This document shows positions 15,236-22,861 of a DNA stretch of 43,563 nt, one piece after another. The translations under genes were made by a program, and so were the position numbers. Below the pieces are notes generated by a model. The model had not been told where the DNA came from and did not search any database. It worked only from the letters and a program-made list of their open reading frames with translations. The DNA is from Salinimicrobium xinjiangense DSM 19287 (lineage in GTDB: Bacteria; Bacteroidota; Bacteroidia; Flavobacteriales; Flavobacteriaceae): contig NZ_AUIG01000031.1 of NCBI RefSeq assembly GCF_000423585.1, forward strand, positions 1-43,563, in the 5' to 3' direction. Each line of letters begins with the position of its first letter. Within the stretch, counting starts at the first letter, position 1.

Positions 15236-16294
15236 ATGATCAACCTATATAATGCTCACATTGAGTCGCTTTCTATTCACAGAGTTGGAAACAAAAGCCG
15301 CAATGAAAACATCTTTCTTTCTGCCCAGCCTTTCCAGCTGAATGATGAAATCACCCCGTTAATCAAGGAGTATTTTCTTAAACCTTTTCGGGACAAGGAG
15401 GAAAATTACTTTCAGTTTGCCAATGAGGTAGATGTGGAATTCAATCCTCTTTACGAGATCGCCAACAAGATCTTTGACAACCCACAGAACATTCATGAGC
15501 AATCAAAGAAGATCACTACGCTCCTTTTTGAACAATCTGCACATCCACACATCAAAAGCGGGGAAGTGTATGTTGTTTACTTTGACAACATGATGCTGGA
15601 CAATGAGAAGACCAATGCCATTGGGATCTTTAAATCTGAACTAAAGCATGATTTCCTTCAATTCAGGGAAAAGGAAAGTATTCTGGAAATGATCATTCAG
15701 CAGGGAATCAACCTCAATAAATTAGATAAAGGGGCAATCATCTTTAATAAGAATCGTGAAGAAGGCTACAAGATCCTTTCTGTAGATTCCAATAAATACG
15801 ACACAAAATACTGGCTGGAGAATTTCCTGGGAGTTGATGTTTTGGCCGATGAGAATTTCCACACCAAAAAATACCTGAAGTTTTGCCAGAACTTCGCCAA
15901 AGATGTGGTTCTTCCTGCGGAAGACAAGAAAGAAGAAGTTATGTTCATGAACAGAAGTGTGGATTATTTTGCCAAGAACGACGATTTCGAAGAAAGTGCT
16001 TTTTTAAATTCGGTAATTGACAATCCTAATCTTATTCCGGAATTCCAGAACTATAAAACTGAAAAAGCTCCTAAATATAAGATCGAAGATCTAACGAGCT
16101 TTCCTATTTCAAACACTGCGGTAACTGCAGCCAGAAAATCAATTAAGAACACTATCAACCTCGACACCAACATCCAGATCAAAATGGATTTCATCAATCC
16201 TGAGTCGGCTGCAAAATTTGTGGAAAAAGGCTGGGATGAGGAAAAGCAGATGTACTATTACCTGGTGTACTTTAATAAGGAACAAAAAAGCTAA
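15236..16294 (+). CDS. Nucleoid-associated protein, NdpA/YejK-like
   Basis: The 352-residue cytosolic protein resembles the NdpA (37-kDa nucleoid-associated) family, of which E. coli YejK is the model. It has the family's start with an IHRVGNK segment and a central GEVYVVYFDNMMLDNEKTNAIGIFKSE region (residues around 103-129). Further landmarks are KLDKGAIIF and WLENFLGV. The role, binding or organising DNA, is known only for distant relatives. A strong bidirectional terminator lies between this gene and the convergent gene at 16409. Confidence 0.8.
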   Translation: MINLYNAHIESLSIHRVGNKSRNENIFLSAQPFQLNDEITPLIKEYFLKPFRDKEENYFQFANEVDVEFNPLYEIANKIFDNPQNIHEQSKKITTLLFEQSAHPHIKSGEVYVVYFDNMMLDNEKTNAIGIFKSELKHDFLQFREKESILEMIIQQGINLNKLDKGAIIFNKNREEGYKILSVDSNKYDTKYWLENFLGVDVLADENFHTKKYLKFCQNFAKDVVLPAEDKKEEVMFMNRSVDYFAKNDDFEESAFLNSVIDNPNLIPEFQNYKTEKAPKYKIEDLTSFPISNTAVTAARKSIKNTINLDTNIQIKMDFINPESAAKFVEKGWDEEKQMYYYLVYFNKEQKS

Positions 16295-16339
16295 CGCTAA
16301 CGCTGGTTCAAAGTTTAATGTTCAAGGTTTAAAGCCAAA

Positions 16340-16374
16340 AAGGAGCCTCAAAAATGACCTTTTTGAGGCTCCTT
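16340..16374. terminator. Bidirectional terminator between convergent genes
   Basis: The arms AAGGAGCCTCAAAAA and TTTTTGAGGCTCCTT (15 bp, perfect) enclose TGACC. A and T runs within the stem give a U-tract in either direction. It serves the nucleoid-associated-protein gene (+) and the unknown gene at 16409 (-). Confidence 0.9.
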
Positions 16375-16377
16375 CTT

Positions 16378-16411
16378 TATTATTCCTTATTCCTTACACC
16401 TTATTCATTTA
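16378..16411 (-). repeat. 7-bp tandem ATAAGGN repeat after the gene at 16409
   Basis: On the minus strand the sequence at the stop codon continues ATAAGGT, GTAAGGA, ATAAGGA, ATAATAA. Some 34 of 37 bases match the array that follows ruvX at 2880-2916. Both arrays begin at the stop codon of a minus-strand gene. Confidence 0.5.
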
Positions 16412-17455
16412 TATAAGTCTTTTCATATTCACGTCCTCATAATTCCGCTTTACAAATTCCAGAGCTGTTCGCAGGATCTGTCCCATAGAGCGGGCTCTTT
16501 TGAATTTCATGTCATTGGAGAATTCATAAAGTTCCTTCCTTAATTGCCTCACATTATTCTCATTGGAAATCTGGTCATTAAGAATACATCGCATAAGTTC
16601 CTTATAGCGTGATTGGGCATTAATGATCCTTTTCGCCAACAGGGATCGTTCTTCCCTGCGATATTGCTCAATGGAAGACTCCTGCAGTTTTTCGGCAACC
16701 AACTGTACCATTTTATAGTTCTCCTTAAAGAACTGAGGGCGGTACACCTTCAGATTTCCCTCAAAACACTGCTGATCGAAATCTATTGCTCTTATCTGGT
16801 ATTCCACATGGTCGAAATCGTGCGTAGGAATGATGACGTAGTTATAAGAACGCATATCACCTAATAACCGGATAGTGCAGCGTTCATTGAATTTTACAAA
16901 CTGTTTCGCGATTTGCGTCTTTGCCCGGTTATCGCATAAAGGCAATTCATCATCTATAAATACATCACCCGGAATGCCGGCGATATGTTCTTCAATTAGC
17001 GTGTCACGGTAAACCAGGAAATTGATCCTGTGCGGAGAAAGTATATGTTCGAACTCCAGACCATAGATTCGGGAAGCATCTGCTTTCTTCACATAAAAGT
17101 AGGTGAAACTATCATTCAGAATGTTCCGGATCTTTATCCTAAAAGGTTTGGAGTTTCCGAAGGTACAGTAGTCAATGGCATCAACATTAAGGAATTCCAG
17201 AGAATCATCACTTCCGTCGGAATGCAGGATGGTATAAACCTGTTTCAGGCTGTTATCAATATCATCCCTTTCATAATCTGGATAATAACATCTTACCCAA
17301 TAGGTGTCCTCTTCATGCTGATCATAGACCACGATAGAACCTGAAAACCTCAGCAGGTCATCATAAAAAACAGGAATTTTTGTGTTGCGATTATATTTTG
17401 CAAGGTATTTATGAAAGCGTTCATTAACCGGAAAAGACGGTTTCTTTTTTGACAT
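16409..17455 (-). CDS. Conserved unknown protein
   Basis: I do not recognise the family. With the ATG at 17455 the protein has 348 residues; an in-frame TTG at 17521 would extend it into the promoter of the divergent ABC gene and is unlikely. It is soluble, without signal or membrane segments. The N-terminal half reads as mixed alpha/beta (SGSIVVYD, EEDTYWVRCYYPDYERDDID). The middle has RLLGDMRSYNYVIIPTHDFDHVEYQIRAIDFDQQ, where clustered His/Asp residues could form an active site. The last 100 residues are helical and basic (REERSLLAKRII, LRTALEFVKRNYEDVNMKRL). Confidence 0.7.
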   Translation of the reverse strand: MSKKKPSFPVNERFHKYLAKYNRNTKIPVFYDDLLRFSGSIVVYDQHEEDTYWVRCYYPDYERDDIDNSLKQVYTILHSDGSDDSLEFLNVDAIDYCTFGNSKPFRIKIRNILNDSFTYFYVKKADASRIYGLEFEHILSPHRINFLVYRDTLIEEHIAGIPGDVFIDDELPLCDNRAKTQIAKQFVKFNERCTIRLLGDMRSYNYVIIPTHDFDHVEYQIRAIDFDQQCFEGNLKVYRPQFFKENYKMVQLVAEKLQESSIEQYRREERSLLAKRIINAQSRYKELMRCILNDQISNENNVRQLRKELYEFSNDMKFKRARSMGQILRTALEFVKRNYEDVNMKRLI

Positions 17456-17513
17456 TAATTTTTCCTGCATACCTTGATTTTCCTCAAAAATAAGACTTCT
17501 TTTTATTTCGGCC

Positions 17514-17539
17514 TGTAACAAAACGTTAACTTAGGCGTC
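17514..17539 (+). promoter_or_regulatory. ECF-sigma-like promoter of the ABC exporter
   Basis: TGTAAC, a 16-bp spacer and CGTC have the form of an extracytoplasmic-function sigma promoter (-35 with AAC, -10 with CGTC). The -10 ends 21 bp before the TTG start of the ATPase gene. Two further TGTAAC...GTC pairs lie upstream of the secreted paralogues at 30.9 and 31.4 kb. Confidence 0.5.
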
Positions 17540-17560
17540 GTATGTTAAAACCGGTTAATT

Positions 17561-18463
17561 TTGAATACGATACTTCGTTTAAATAATCTCACCAAAAAGT
17601 TTGGTCCTGTCACCGCAGTCAAAGACCTCTCTTTTTCTATAGAAAAAGGAAATGTTTACGGTATCCTGGGTCCTAACGGCAGTGGTAAATCCACCACCCT
17701 AGGAATTGTTCTCAATGTAGTGAATAAGACCAGTGGAGACTTCCAGTGGTTTGACGGGACACAAAGTACTCATGAAGCATTGAAAAAAGTAGGCGCCATA
17801 ATAGAGCGTCCTAACTTTTATCCTTACATGACCGCAGCCCAGAACCTTAAGCTTGTTTGCAAGATCAAAAATGTATCACCAGATAAGATTGATGAAAAAC
17901 TGGACCTTGTAGGTCTACTGGACAGGAAGGATAGCAAATTTCGGACTTTCTCCTTAGGTATGAAACAGCGGCTGGCGATAGGTTCGGCCCTGCTAAACGA
18001 TCCCGAAATCCTCATTTTGGACGAACCAACCAATGGTCTGGATCCACAGGGAATTCACCAGATCAGGGAGATTATCACCAGGATCGCGGCAGATGGAACA
18101 ACTATTCTGCTGGCTTCTCACCTGCTGGATGAAGTGGAAAAAGTATGCACACATGTAGTGATCATTAGAAAAGGAGAAAAATTGTATAGCGGCCCCGTAG
18201 ATCAAATGAATGCAAGCTTCGGATTCTTCGAATTAAAGGCTGCCAATGAAGAAAAACTCCTGGCACTTTTGCATGCTCATCCCGCATTTGGAAAGGTGAT
18301 TCAAAAAGGGGAAATAATCACTGCTTTTTTGGAAGAACCCCTCGAGCCTGAAGCTCTTAATACTTACCTCTTCGAAAAGGGTCTTACGCTGTCCCAGCTA
18401 GTGAAGCGCAAAGAAAGCCTTGAGGAACAATTTTTACTGCTAACCAACGAAATGTCTGTCTAA
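17561..18463 (+). CDS. ABC transporter ATP-binding protein
   Basis: The 300-residue ATPase belongs to the ABC-2 exporter type (BcrA/YxlF-like). Motifs: Walker A GPNGSGKST (37-45), signature FSLGMKQRLAIG, Walker B LILDEPTNGLDP and the switch His in LLASH. The C-terminal 80 residues form the usual extra domain of drug- or lantibiotic-type exporters. The start is TTG. The stop overlaps the permease start by one base (TAATG), so the two are co-translated. The ECF-like promoter upstream suggests envelope-stress control. The substrate is unknown. Confidence 0.92.
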   Translation: MNTILRLNNLTKKFGPVTAVKDLSFSIEKGNVYGILGPNGSGKSTTLGIVLNVVNKTSGDFQWFDGTQSTHEALKKVGAIIERPNFYPYMTAAQNLKLVCKIKNVSPDKIDEKLDLVGLLDRKDSKFRTFSLGMKQRLAIGSALLNDPEILILDEPTNGLDPQGIHQIREIITRIAADGTTILLASHLLDEVEKVCTHVVIIRKGEKLYSGPVDQMNASFGFFELKAANEEKLLALLHAHPAFGKVIQKGEIITAFLEEPLEPEALNTYLFEKGLTLSQLVKRKESLEEQFLLLTNEMSV

Positions 18464-19299
18464 TGCTACGTCTACTAAATATCGAATACCACAAACTGCG
18501 ATACAGCAAATCCTCGAAGGTCCTGATAGCAACTTATTTCATCCTTATCACTTTTATTGCACTGATTGCTTCCATAGAATTTAAATTTGGAGGAGTTCAG
18601 TTTCGCGTAGCAGACCAGGGAATATTCAATTTCCCTTACATCTGGCATTTTAACAGCTATATTGCTGCAATTCTCAAATTATTCCTTGCCATTGTCATCG
18701 TCTCGATGGTGTCGAATGAATATAGCAACCGCACGATAAAACAAAATCTCATCGACGGACTTAGTAAAAAAGAATTTATTTTTTCCAAATTCCTTACCGT
18801 TGTTTCCTTTGCTTTCTTTTCCACGATTTTCCTGTTTGTTGTTTCTTTGATCCTCGGACTTTCTTTTTCAGATTATACAGAATTCTCTATTATTTTTTCT
18901 GATCTTGAATACCTGCTGGCTTATTTTATTAAACTTACCGGATTCTTTGCCTTTTGTATGTTTCTGGGAATTTTGGTGAAACGGTCTGCATTCGCCCTCG
19001 GCTTTCTTTTTGTTTGGTGGATCCTGGAAAGCATAGCAAGGGGAGTTATGGAATACAAACTCTTTAGAGATTCCAACATTGCAGAAAATATAGCACAATT
19101 TTTCCCGCTGGAGTCCATGAGTCTATTGGTTAAGGAACCATTTTCGCGTCTCAACATCATCCAGTCTGCAGCTACACAACTGGGATCTGAATTTTCCAAG
19201 GATTACGGGGTTTATTGGTACCAGCTATTAATTGTGATGGCATGGATAGCCATTTTTGTGTACCTCTCCTATTTCCTTCTTAAAAAACGCGATCTGTAA
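18463..19299 (+). CDS. ABC-2 type transporter permease
   Basis: The 278-residue protein has six membrane segments: about residues 21-41, 63-84, 107-133, 146-167, 175-190 and 250-270. Between the second and third lies SNEYSNRTIKQNLIDGLSKKEFIFSK, the cytosolic helix typical of ABC-2 permeases that contacts the ATPase. A large loop follows the fifth segment. It forms the exporter with the ATPase upstream. No peptide or immunity genes lie next to it, so a role in antibiotic or lipid export cannot be decided. Confidence 0.9.
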   Translation: MLRLLNIEYHKLRYSKSSKVLIATYFILITFIALIASIEFKFGGVQFRVADQGIFNFPYIWHFNSYIAAILKLFLAIVIVSMVSNEYSNRTIKQNLIDGLSKKEFIFSKFLTVVSFAFFSTIFLFVVSLILGLSFSDYTEFSIIFSDLEYLLAYFIKLTGFFAFCMFLGILVKRSAFALGFLFVWWILESIARGVMEYKLFRDSNIAENIAQFFPLESMSLLVKEPFSRLNIIQSAATQLGSEFSKDYGVYWYQLLIVMAWIAIFVYLSYFLLKKRDL

Positions 19300-19323
19300 G
19301 AACTCTGATCAGTTTTTTTGAAG

Positions 19324-19340
19324 TCGGCATAATTTGCCGA
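19324..19340. promoter_or_regulatory. Palindrome overlapping the uvrB -33 box
   Basis: TCGGCA-TAATT-TGCCGA is a perfect 6-bp inverted repeat whose right arm contains the TTG -33 element of the uvrB promoter. No T-run follows, so it is a better candidate for an operator than for a terminator of the permease gene. Confidence 0.4.
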
Positions 19341-19364
19341 AAACCATAGAATTAGCTACTTTTG
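19334..19364 (+). promoter_or_regulatory. uvrB promoter (TTG-N20-TACTTTTG)
   Basis: TTG (19334-19336), a 20-bp spacer and TACTTTTG (19357-19364) agree fully with the Bacteroidota -33/-7 consensus. The ATG follows 18 bp after the -7 box. The in-frame TTG at 19362 lies inside the -7 box, so translation starts at the ATG. Confidence 0.75.
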
Positions 19365-19382
19365 CAGGTCAGAAAAAAAGCT

Positions 19383-21386
19383 ATGAAATTCACAGTAAAA
19401 TCTGATTTTAAACCTACCGGAGATCAGCCTCAGGCTATAGATCAGCTGGTAAAGGGAATCAGAAATAATGACCGGTACCAAACCCTGCTCGGGGTTACGG
19501 GATCGGGAAAAACCTTTACGGTAGCCAATGTGATCGAAGAGGTGCAGAAACCTACTCTTGTCCTGGCTCACAATAAAACACTTGCCGCCCAGCTCTATTC
19601 GGAATTTAAGCAGTTCTTTCCGGATAATGCGGTGGAGTACTTCGTGAGTTACTACGATTATTATCAGCCGGAAGCTTTTATTCCAACTTCAGGAACATAT
19701 ATAGAAAAGGATTTGTCTATAAACGAAGAGCTGGAAAAGTTGAGGTTAAGCACCACCTCTTCCCTACTCTCGGGTAGAAGGGATATTATTGTGGTGGCTT
19801 CCGTTTCCTGTTTGTACGGTATTGGGAATCCGGTCGAATTTAAGAAGAATGTGGTTTCCATCCAGAAGGATATGGTCATCTCCCGCACCCAGCTGCTTCA
19901 CAGGTTGGTGCAGAGTTTATATTCCCGGACCGAGGCCGAGTTCAGCCACGGAAACTTCCGCATTAAAGGGGATACAGTGGATATTTACCCGAGTTATGCC
20001 GATAATGCATACAGAGTTCACTTTTTTGGAGATGAGATCGAAGAGATAGAAGCCTTTGATCCCGCTACAAATGAAGTTATAGAAAAATACGACCGCCTGA
20101 ATATCTATCCGGCAAACATGTTTGTTACTTCTCCGGATGTGTTGCAGGGAGCTATAAGGGAAATACAGGATGATCTCGTAAAGCAGGTAGATTATTTTCA
20201 GGATATAGGAAAACACCTGGAAGCGAAACGCCTGGATGAGCGCACAAATTTTGACCTTGAAATGATTCGGGAGCTGGGTTATTGCTCCGGAATTGAAAAT
20301 TATTCCCGTTATCTTGACGGCCGGCTTCCGGGAACCAGGCCTTTCTGCCTGCTGGATTATTTTCCGGATGATTATCTAATGGTAGTGGATGAAAGTCATG
20401 TGACCATTCCGCAGGTACATGCCATGTATGGTGGGGACCGCTCGCGGAAAGAAACTTTGGTAGAATATGGCTTCAGGCTTCCGGCAGCTATGGACAACCG
20501 ACCCTTAAAGTTTGAGGAATTTGAAGCACTTCAGAATCAGGTGATCTACGTAAGTGCTACCCCGGCAGATTATGAACTTCAGAAGACAGAAGGCTTGTAT
20601 ATCGAGCAGGTTATTCGTCCCACAGGCTTACTTGATCCGGTTATTGAGGTGAGACCCAGTCTTAACCAGATCGATGATCTCATTGAAGAAATGCAGCAGC
20701 GCATCGATAAGGACCAACGAATCCTGGTGACCACTTTAACCAAAAGGATGGCAGAGGAGCTTACAAAATACCTTACCAGAATAGATATTCGCTGCCGCTA
20801 CATCCACAGTGACGTGGATACATTGGAACGGGTGGAGATCATGCAGGACCTTCGAAAAGGTCTTTTTGACGTACTGGTGGGTGTTAACCTATTGAGGGAA
20901 GGACTCGATCTACCAGAAGTTTCTTTAGTTGCCATTCTCGATGCCGACAAAGAAGGATTTTTGAGAAGTAACCGTTCCCTGACCCAGACGATTGGTAGGG
21001 CCGCCCGCCACCTGGAAGGAAAGGCCATTATGTATGCCGATAAGATCACAGACAGTATGCAGAAGACCATTGACGAAACAGAGTACAGGAGAGAAAAGCA
21101 ACTGAAGTATAACGAAGTTAACAACATCACTCCTACTGCCCTAAAAAAATCATTCGAGAACATGCTGGTGCGCAAAAAACCGGAGCCATACACCTACGAA
21201 GTAGCGCCTGATCTAAAAGCTGCTGAAGCTGAAACCGAATACTTCAGTAAACCTCAGCTCGAAAAGCGAATAAGAGAAAAGCGAAAAGCTATGGAAGCGG
21301 CTGCAAAAGAGCTGGATTTTATGACCGCGGCCAAATTGCGTGATGAAATAAAGATGCTGCAGGAAAGGGTCAAGGAAGCTTCTTAA
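19383..21386 (+). CDS. uvrB: Excinuclease ABC subunit B
   Basis: UvrB is the damage-verifying helicase-like subunit of nucleotide excision repair, working with UvrA and UvrC. The 667-residue length is typical. Landmarks: Walker A GVTGSGKTFT (near 39-48), LAHNKTLAAQLYSEFKQFFP, the beta-hairpin SYYDYYQPEAFIP (near 94-106) that inserts next to the lesion, DESH motif II, VSATPADYEL, the motif VI stretch QTIGRAARH, and a C-terminal UVR domain (KAMEAAAKELDFMTAAKLRDE) that binds UvrC. The ATG at 19383 is chosen because the upstream TTG is part of the promoter. Confidence 0.98.
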   Translation: MKFTVKSDFKPTGDQPQAIDQLVKGIRNNDRYQTLLGVTGSGKTFTVANVIEEVQKPTLVLAHNKTLAAQLYSEFKQFFPDNAVEYFVSYYDYYQPEAFIPTSGTYIEKDLSINEELEKLRLSTTSSLLSGRRDIIVVASVSCLYGIGNPVEFKKNVVSIQKDMVISRTQLLHRLVQSLYSRTEAEFSHGNFRIKGDTVDIYPSYADNAYRVHFFGDEIEEIEAFDPATNEVIEKYDRLNIYPANMFVTSPDVLQGAIREIQDDLVKQVDYFQDIGKHLEAKRLDERTNFDLEMIRELGYCSGIENYSRYLDGRLPGTRPFCLLDYFPDDYLMVVDESHVTIPQVHAMYGGDRSRKETLVEYGFRLPAAMDNRPLKFEEFEALQNQVIYVSATPADYELQKTEGLYIEQVIRPTGLLDPVIEVRPSLNQIDDLIEEMQQRIDKDQRILVTTLTKRMAEELTKYLTRIDIRCRYIHSDVDTLERVEIMQDLRKGLFDVLVGVNLLREGLDLPEVSLVAILDADKEGFLRSNRSLTQTIGRAARHLEGKAIMYADKITDSMQKTIDETEYRREKQLKYNEVNNITPTALKKSFENMLVRKKPEPYTYEVAPDLKAAEAETEYFSKPQLEKRIREKRKAMEAAAKELDFMTAAKLRDEIKMLQERVKEAS

Positions 21387-21479
21387 AGTGTTAAAATTTA
21401 CATAGGAGACTGTACATCAGCAGGATAAATTATCTATATTTATTCAAATTCATCAGTGCCCTCCCCTAAATTTTAAAAT

Positions 21480-22691
21480 GTGAATAAGCTTCTCATAACC
21501 GGGACAATGATTGTTTTTGTCATAACGACAACCTTCGGGCAAGTTGGAATTAATACCACAGATCCAAAGGCCCAGCTGGATGTCAACATTATAAATCCTG
21601 CGGCACCGGAACCCACAGATGGCATCCTTATTCCCCGGATTTTAAATTTTCCTGTCGCCAATCCCGGTGTTGATCAACATGGAATGCTGGTTTTCCTTAC
21701 CTCTCAAAAAGGGGATTTTTCACCCGGATTTTACTGGTGGAATTCTTCTACTCAATCCTGGGACGGTTTGGGAGGCAAAGCTGCATCTGACTTTTATAAA
21801 GTTGGAACCACAGCACCGGCAGGTAATACTGAGGATATCATCTTCCGCCGGGGGAATGTTAATATTGGAGGTTCCTCTTCAAATGTTAAGCTAAAAGTAA
21901 TGATTGATGGACAGGAAGAGCACACTACCCGTACCGGACTGGAAGTTGTGAATTCAAGTTCCACTACCAAAAATGTCACCTATGGAATTTTAAGTAGTAA
22001 CAATACAGCTACGGCAGATAAAAAATACGGCATAAAAAATTCCGTCAGTGCCCACGGCACAGGAATACACTACGGTATTTTTAATGAAGTGAACCAAAAC
22101 ACCAATGAAGAGATCTATGGGATTTATAATGACGTAGGAAAGACCTTTGGCTCTACTAAAAATCATTATGGAATTTACAACGAAATAGGTACGACAGCAG
22201 GGACCGGTTTTGTCTATGGGATTTACAGCACGGCATTGGGAAATGATCCAAAAAAGGTATTTGCCGGCTACTTTGCAGGTAGAGTAGGAATTGGAACTGC
22301 CGGTAATGATTACATTCTGCCGGCCACCCGGGGAACTGCAGACCAGGTACTGGTAACAGATGCAGCAGGTATTGTGAACTGGAAATATCCGAATTTTCAG
22401 ACCTACTCCTCCACCACTTCCTCTACCGGCGCATTTCCTATTGCCGATGACACCTATACTTTGCGAATAAATAACCAGGTGAGCAGCATTATTCTCCCTG
22501 ATGCCGCTACTAACAAAGGAAGAATTCTTTATCTCATCAATTGGCCCGGAAACTCCGTAAAGACCTTAGAATTCCTGAACAATAATGACCTTTTTGATAT
22601 TACAACAAATTCCACCGTTACAGAAATCAATCCCGGAACCAAGTATCTTATTCAAAGTGCCGGAAACAGATGGATCCTGCTGGATAAATAA
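21480..22691 (+). CDS. Secreted repeat protein with YGI[YF]N solenoid-like repeats
   Basis: This 403-residue protein starts at a GTG and has a signal peptide (residues 1-20, MNKLLITGTMIVFVITTTFG). Next comes QVGINTTDPKAQLDV, a start typical of Bacteroidota cell-surface proteins resembling tail fibres. Between residues 167 and 250 there are six copies of YGI followed by [LKFY][NS], spaced 15-17 residues apart, as in a beta-solenoid. VGIGTAGNDYILPATRG and ADQVLVTDAAGIVNW follow, then a C-terminal domain ending in GNRWILLDK. It has no type IX sorting domain. Role unknown; adhesion or surface binding is a guess. A hairpin and T-run follow the gene. Confidence 0.8.
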   Translation: MNKLLITGTMIVFVITTTFGQVGINTTDPKAQLDVNIINPAAPEPTDGILIPRILNFPVANPGVDQHGMLVFLTSQKGDFSPGFYWWNSSTQSWDGLGGKAASDFYKVGTTAPAGNTEDIIFRRGNVNIGGSSSNVKLKVMIDGQEEHTTRTGLEVVNSSSTTKNVTYGILSSNNTATADKKYGIKNSVSAHGTGIHYGIFNEVNQNTNEEIYGIYNDVGKTFGSTKNHYGIYNEIGTTAGTGFVYGIYSTALGNDPKKVFAGYFAGRVGIGTAGNDYILPATRGTADQVLVTDAAGIVNWKYPNFQTYSSTTSSTGAFPIADDTYTLRINNQVSSIILPDAATNKGRILYLINWPGNSVKTLEFLNNNDLFDITTNSTVTEINPGTKYLIQSAGNRWILLDK

Positions 22692-22723
22692 AAGGGTAAA
22701 AAAATGGTATTTTGAGTATTGTT

Positions 22724-22741
22724 GGGCTAAAGCCCTGTTTT
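22724..22741 (+). terminator. Terminator-like hairpin after the secreted repeat protein
   Basis: GGGCT-AA-AGCCC is followed by TGTTTTT. The hairpin lies 33 bp after the stop codon. Together with the second hairpin 20 bp downstream it resembles a known type of dispersed two-hairpin repeat. Confidence 0.55.
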
Positions 22742-22759
22742 TGTACAAATCTTTTAAAC

Positions 22760-22777
22760 CTCCGGATAAATCCGGAG
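22760..22777. repeat. Second hairpin of a two-hairpin element
   Basis: CTCCGGAT-AA-ATCCGGAG is a perfect 8-bp stem followed by CCAATTCAT. From memory, pairs of GGGCTAAAGCCC and CTCCG...CGGAG hairpins with the CAATTCAT tail are dispersed in flavobacterial genomes. It lies between convergent genes. Confidence 0.45.
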
Positions 22778-22861
22778 CCAATTCATCTTGATCCATTTAT
22801 CTTCCCACCGGGTCTTAGGCTTAAGATTAAAAGGCTGTCTTTCCTATTTTTTTGTAAATCC

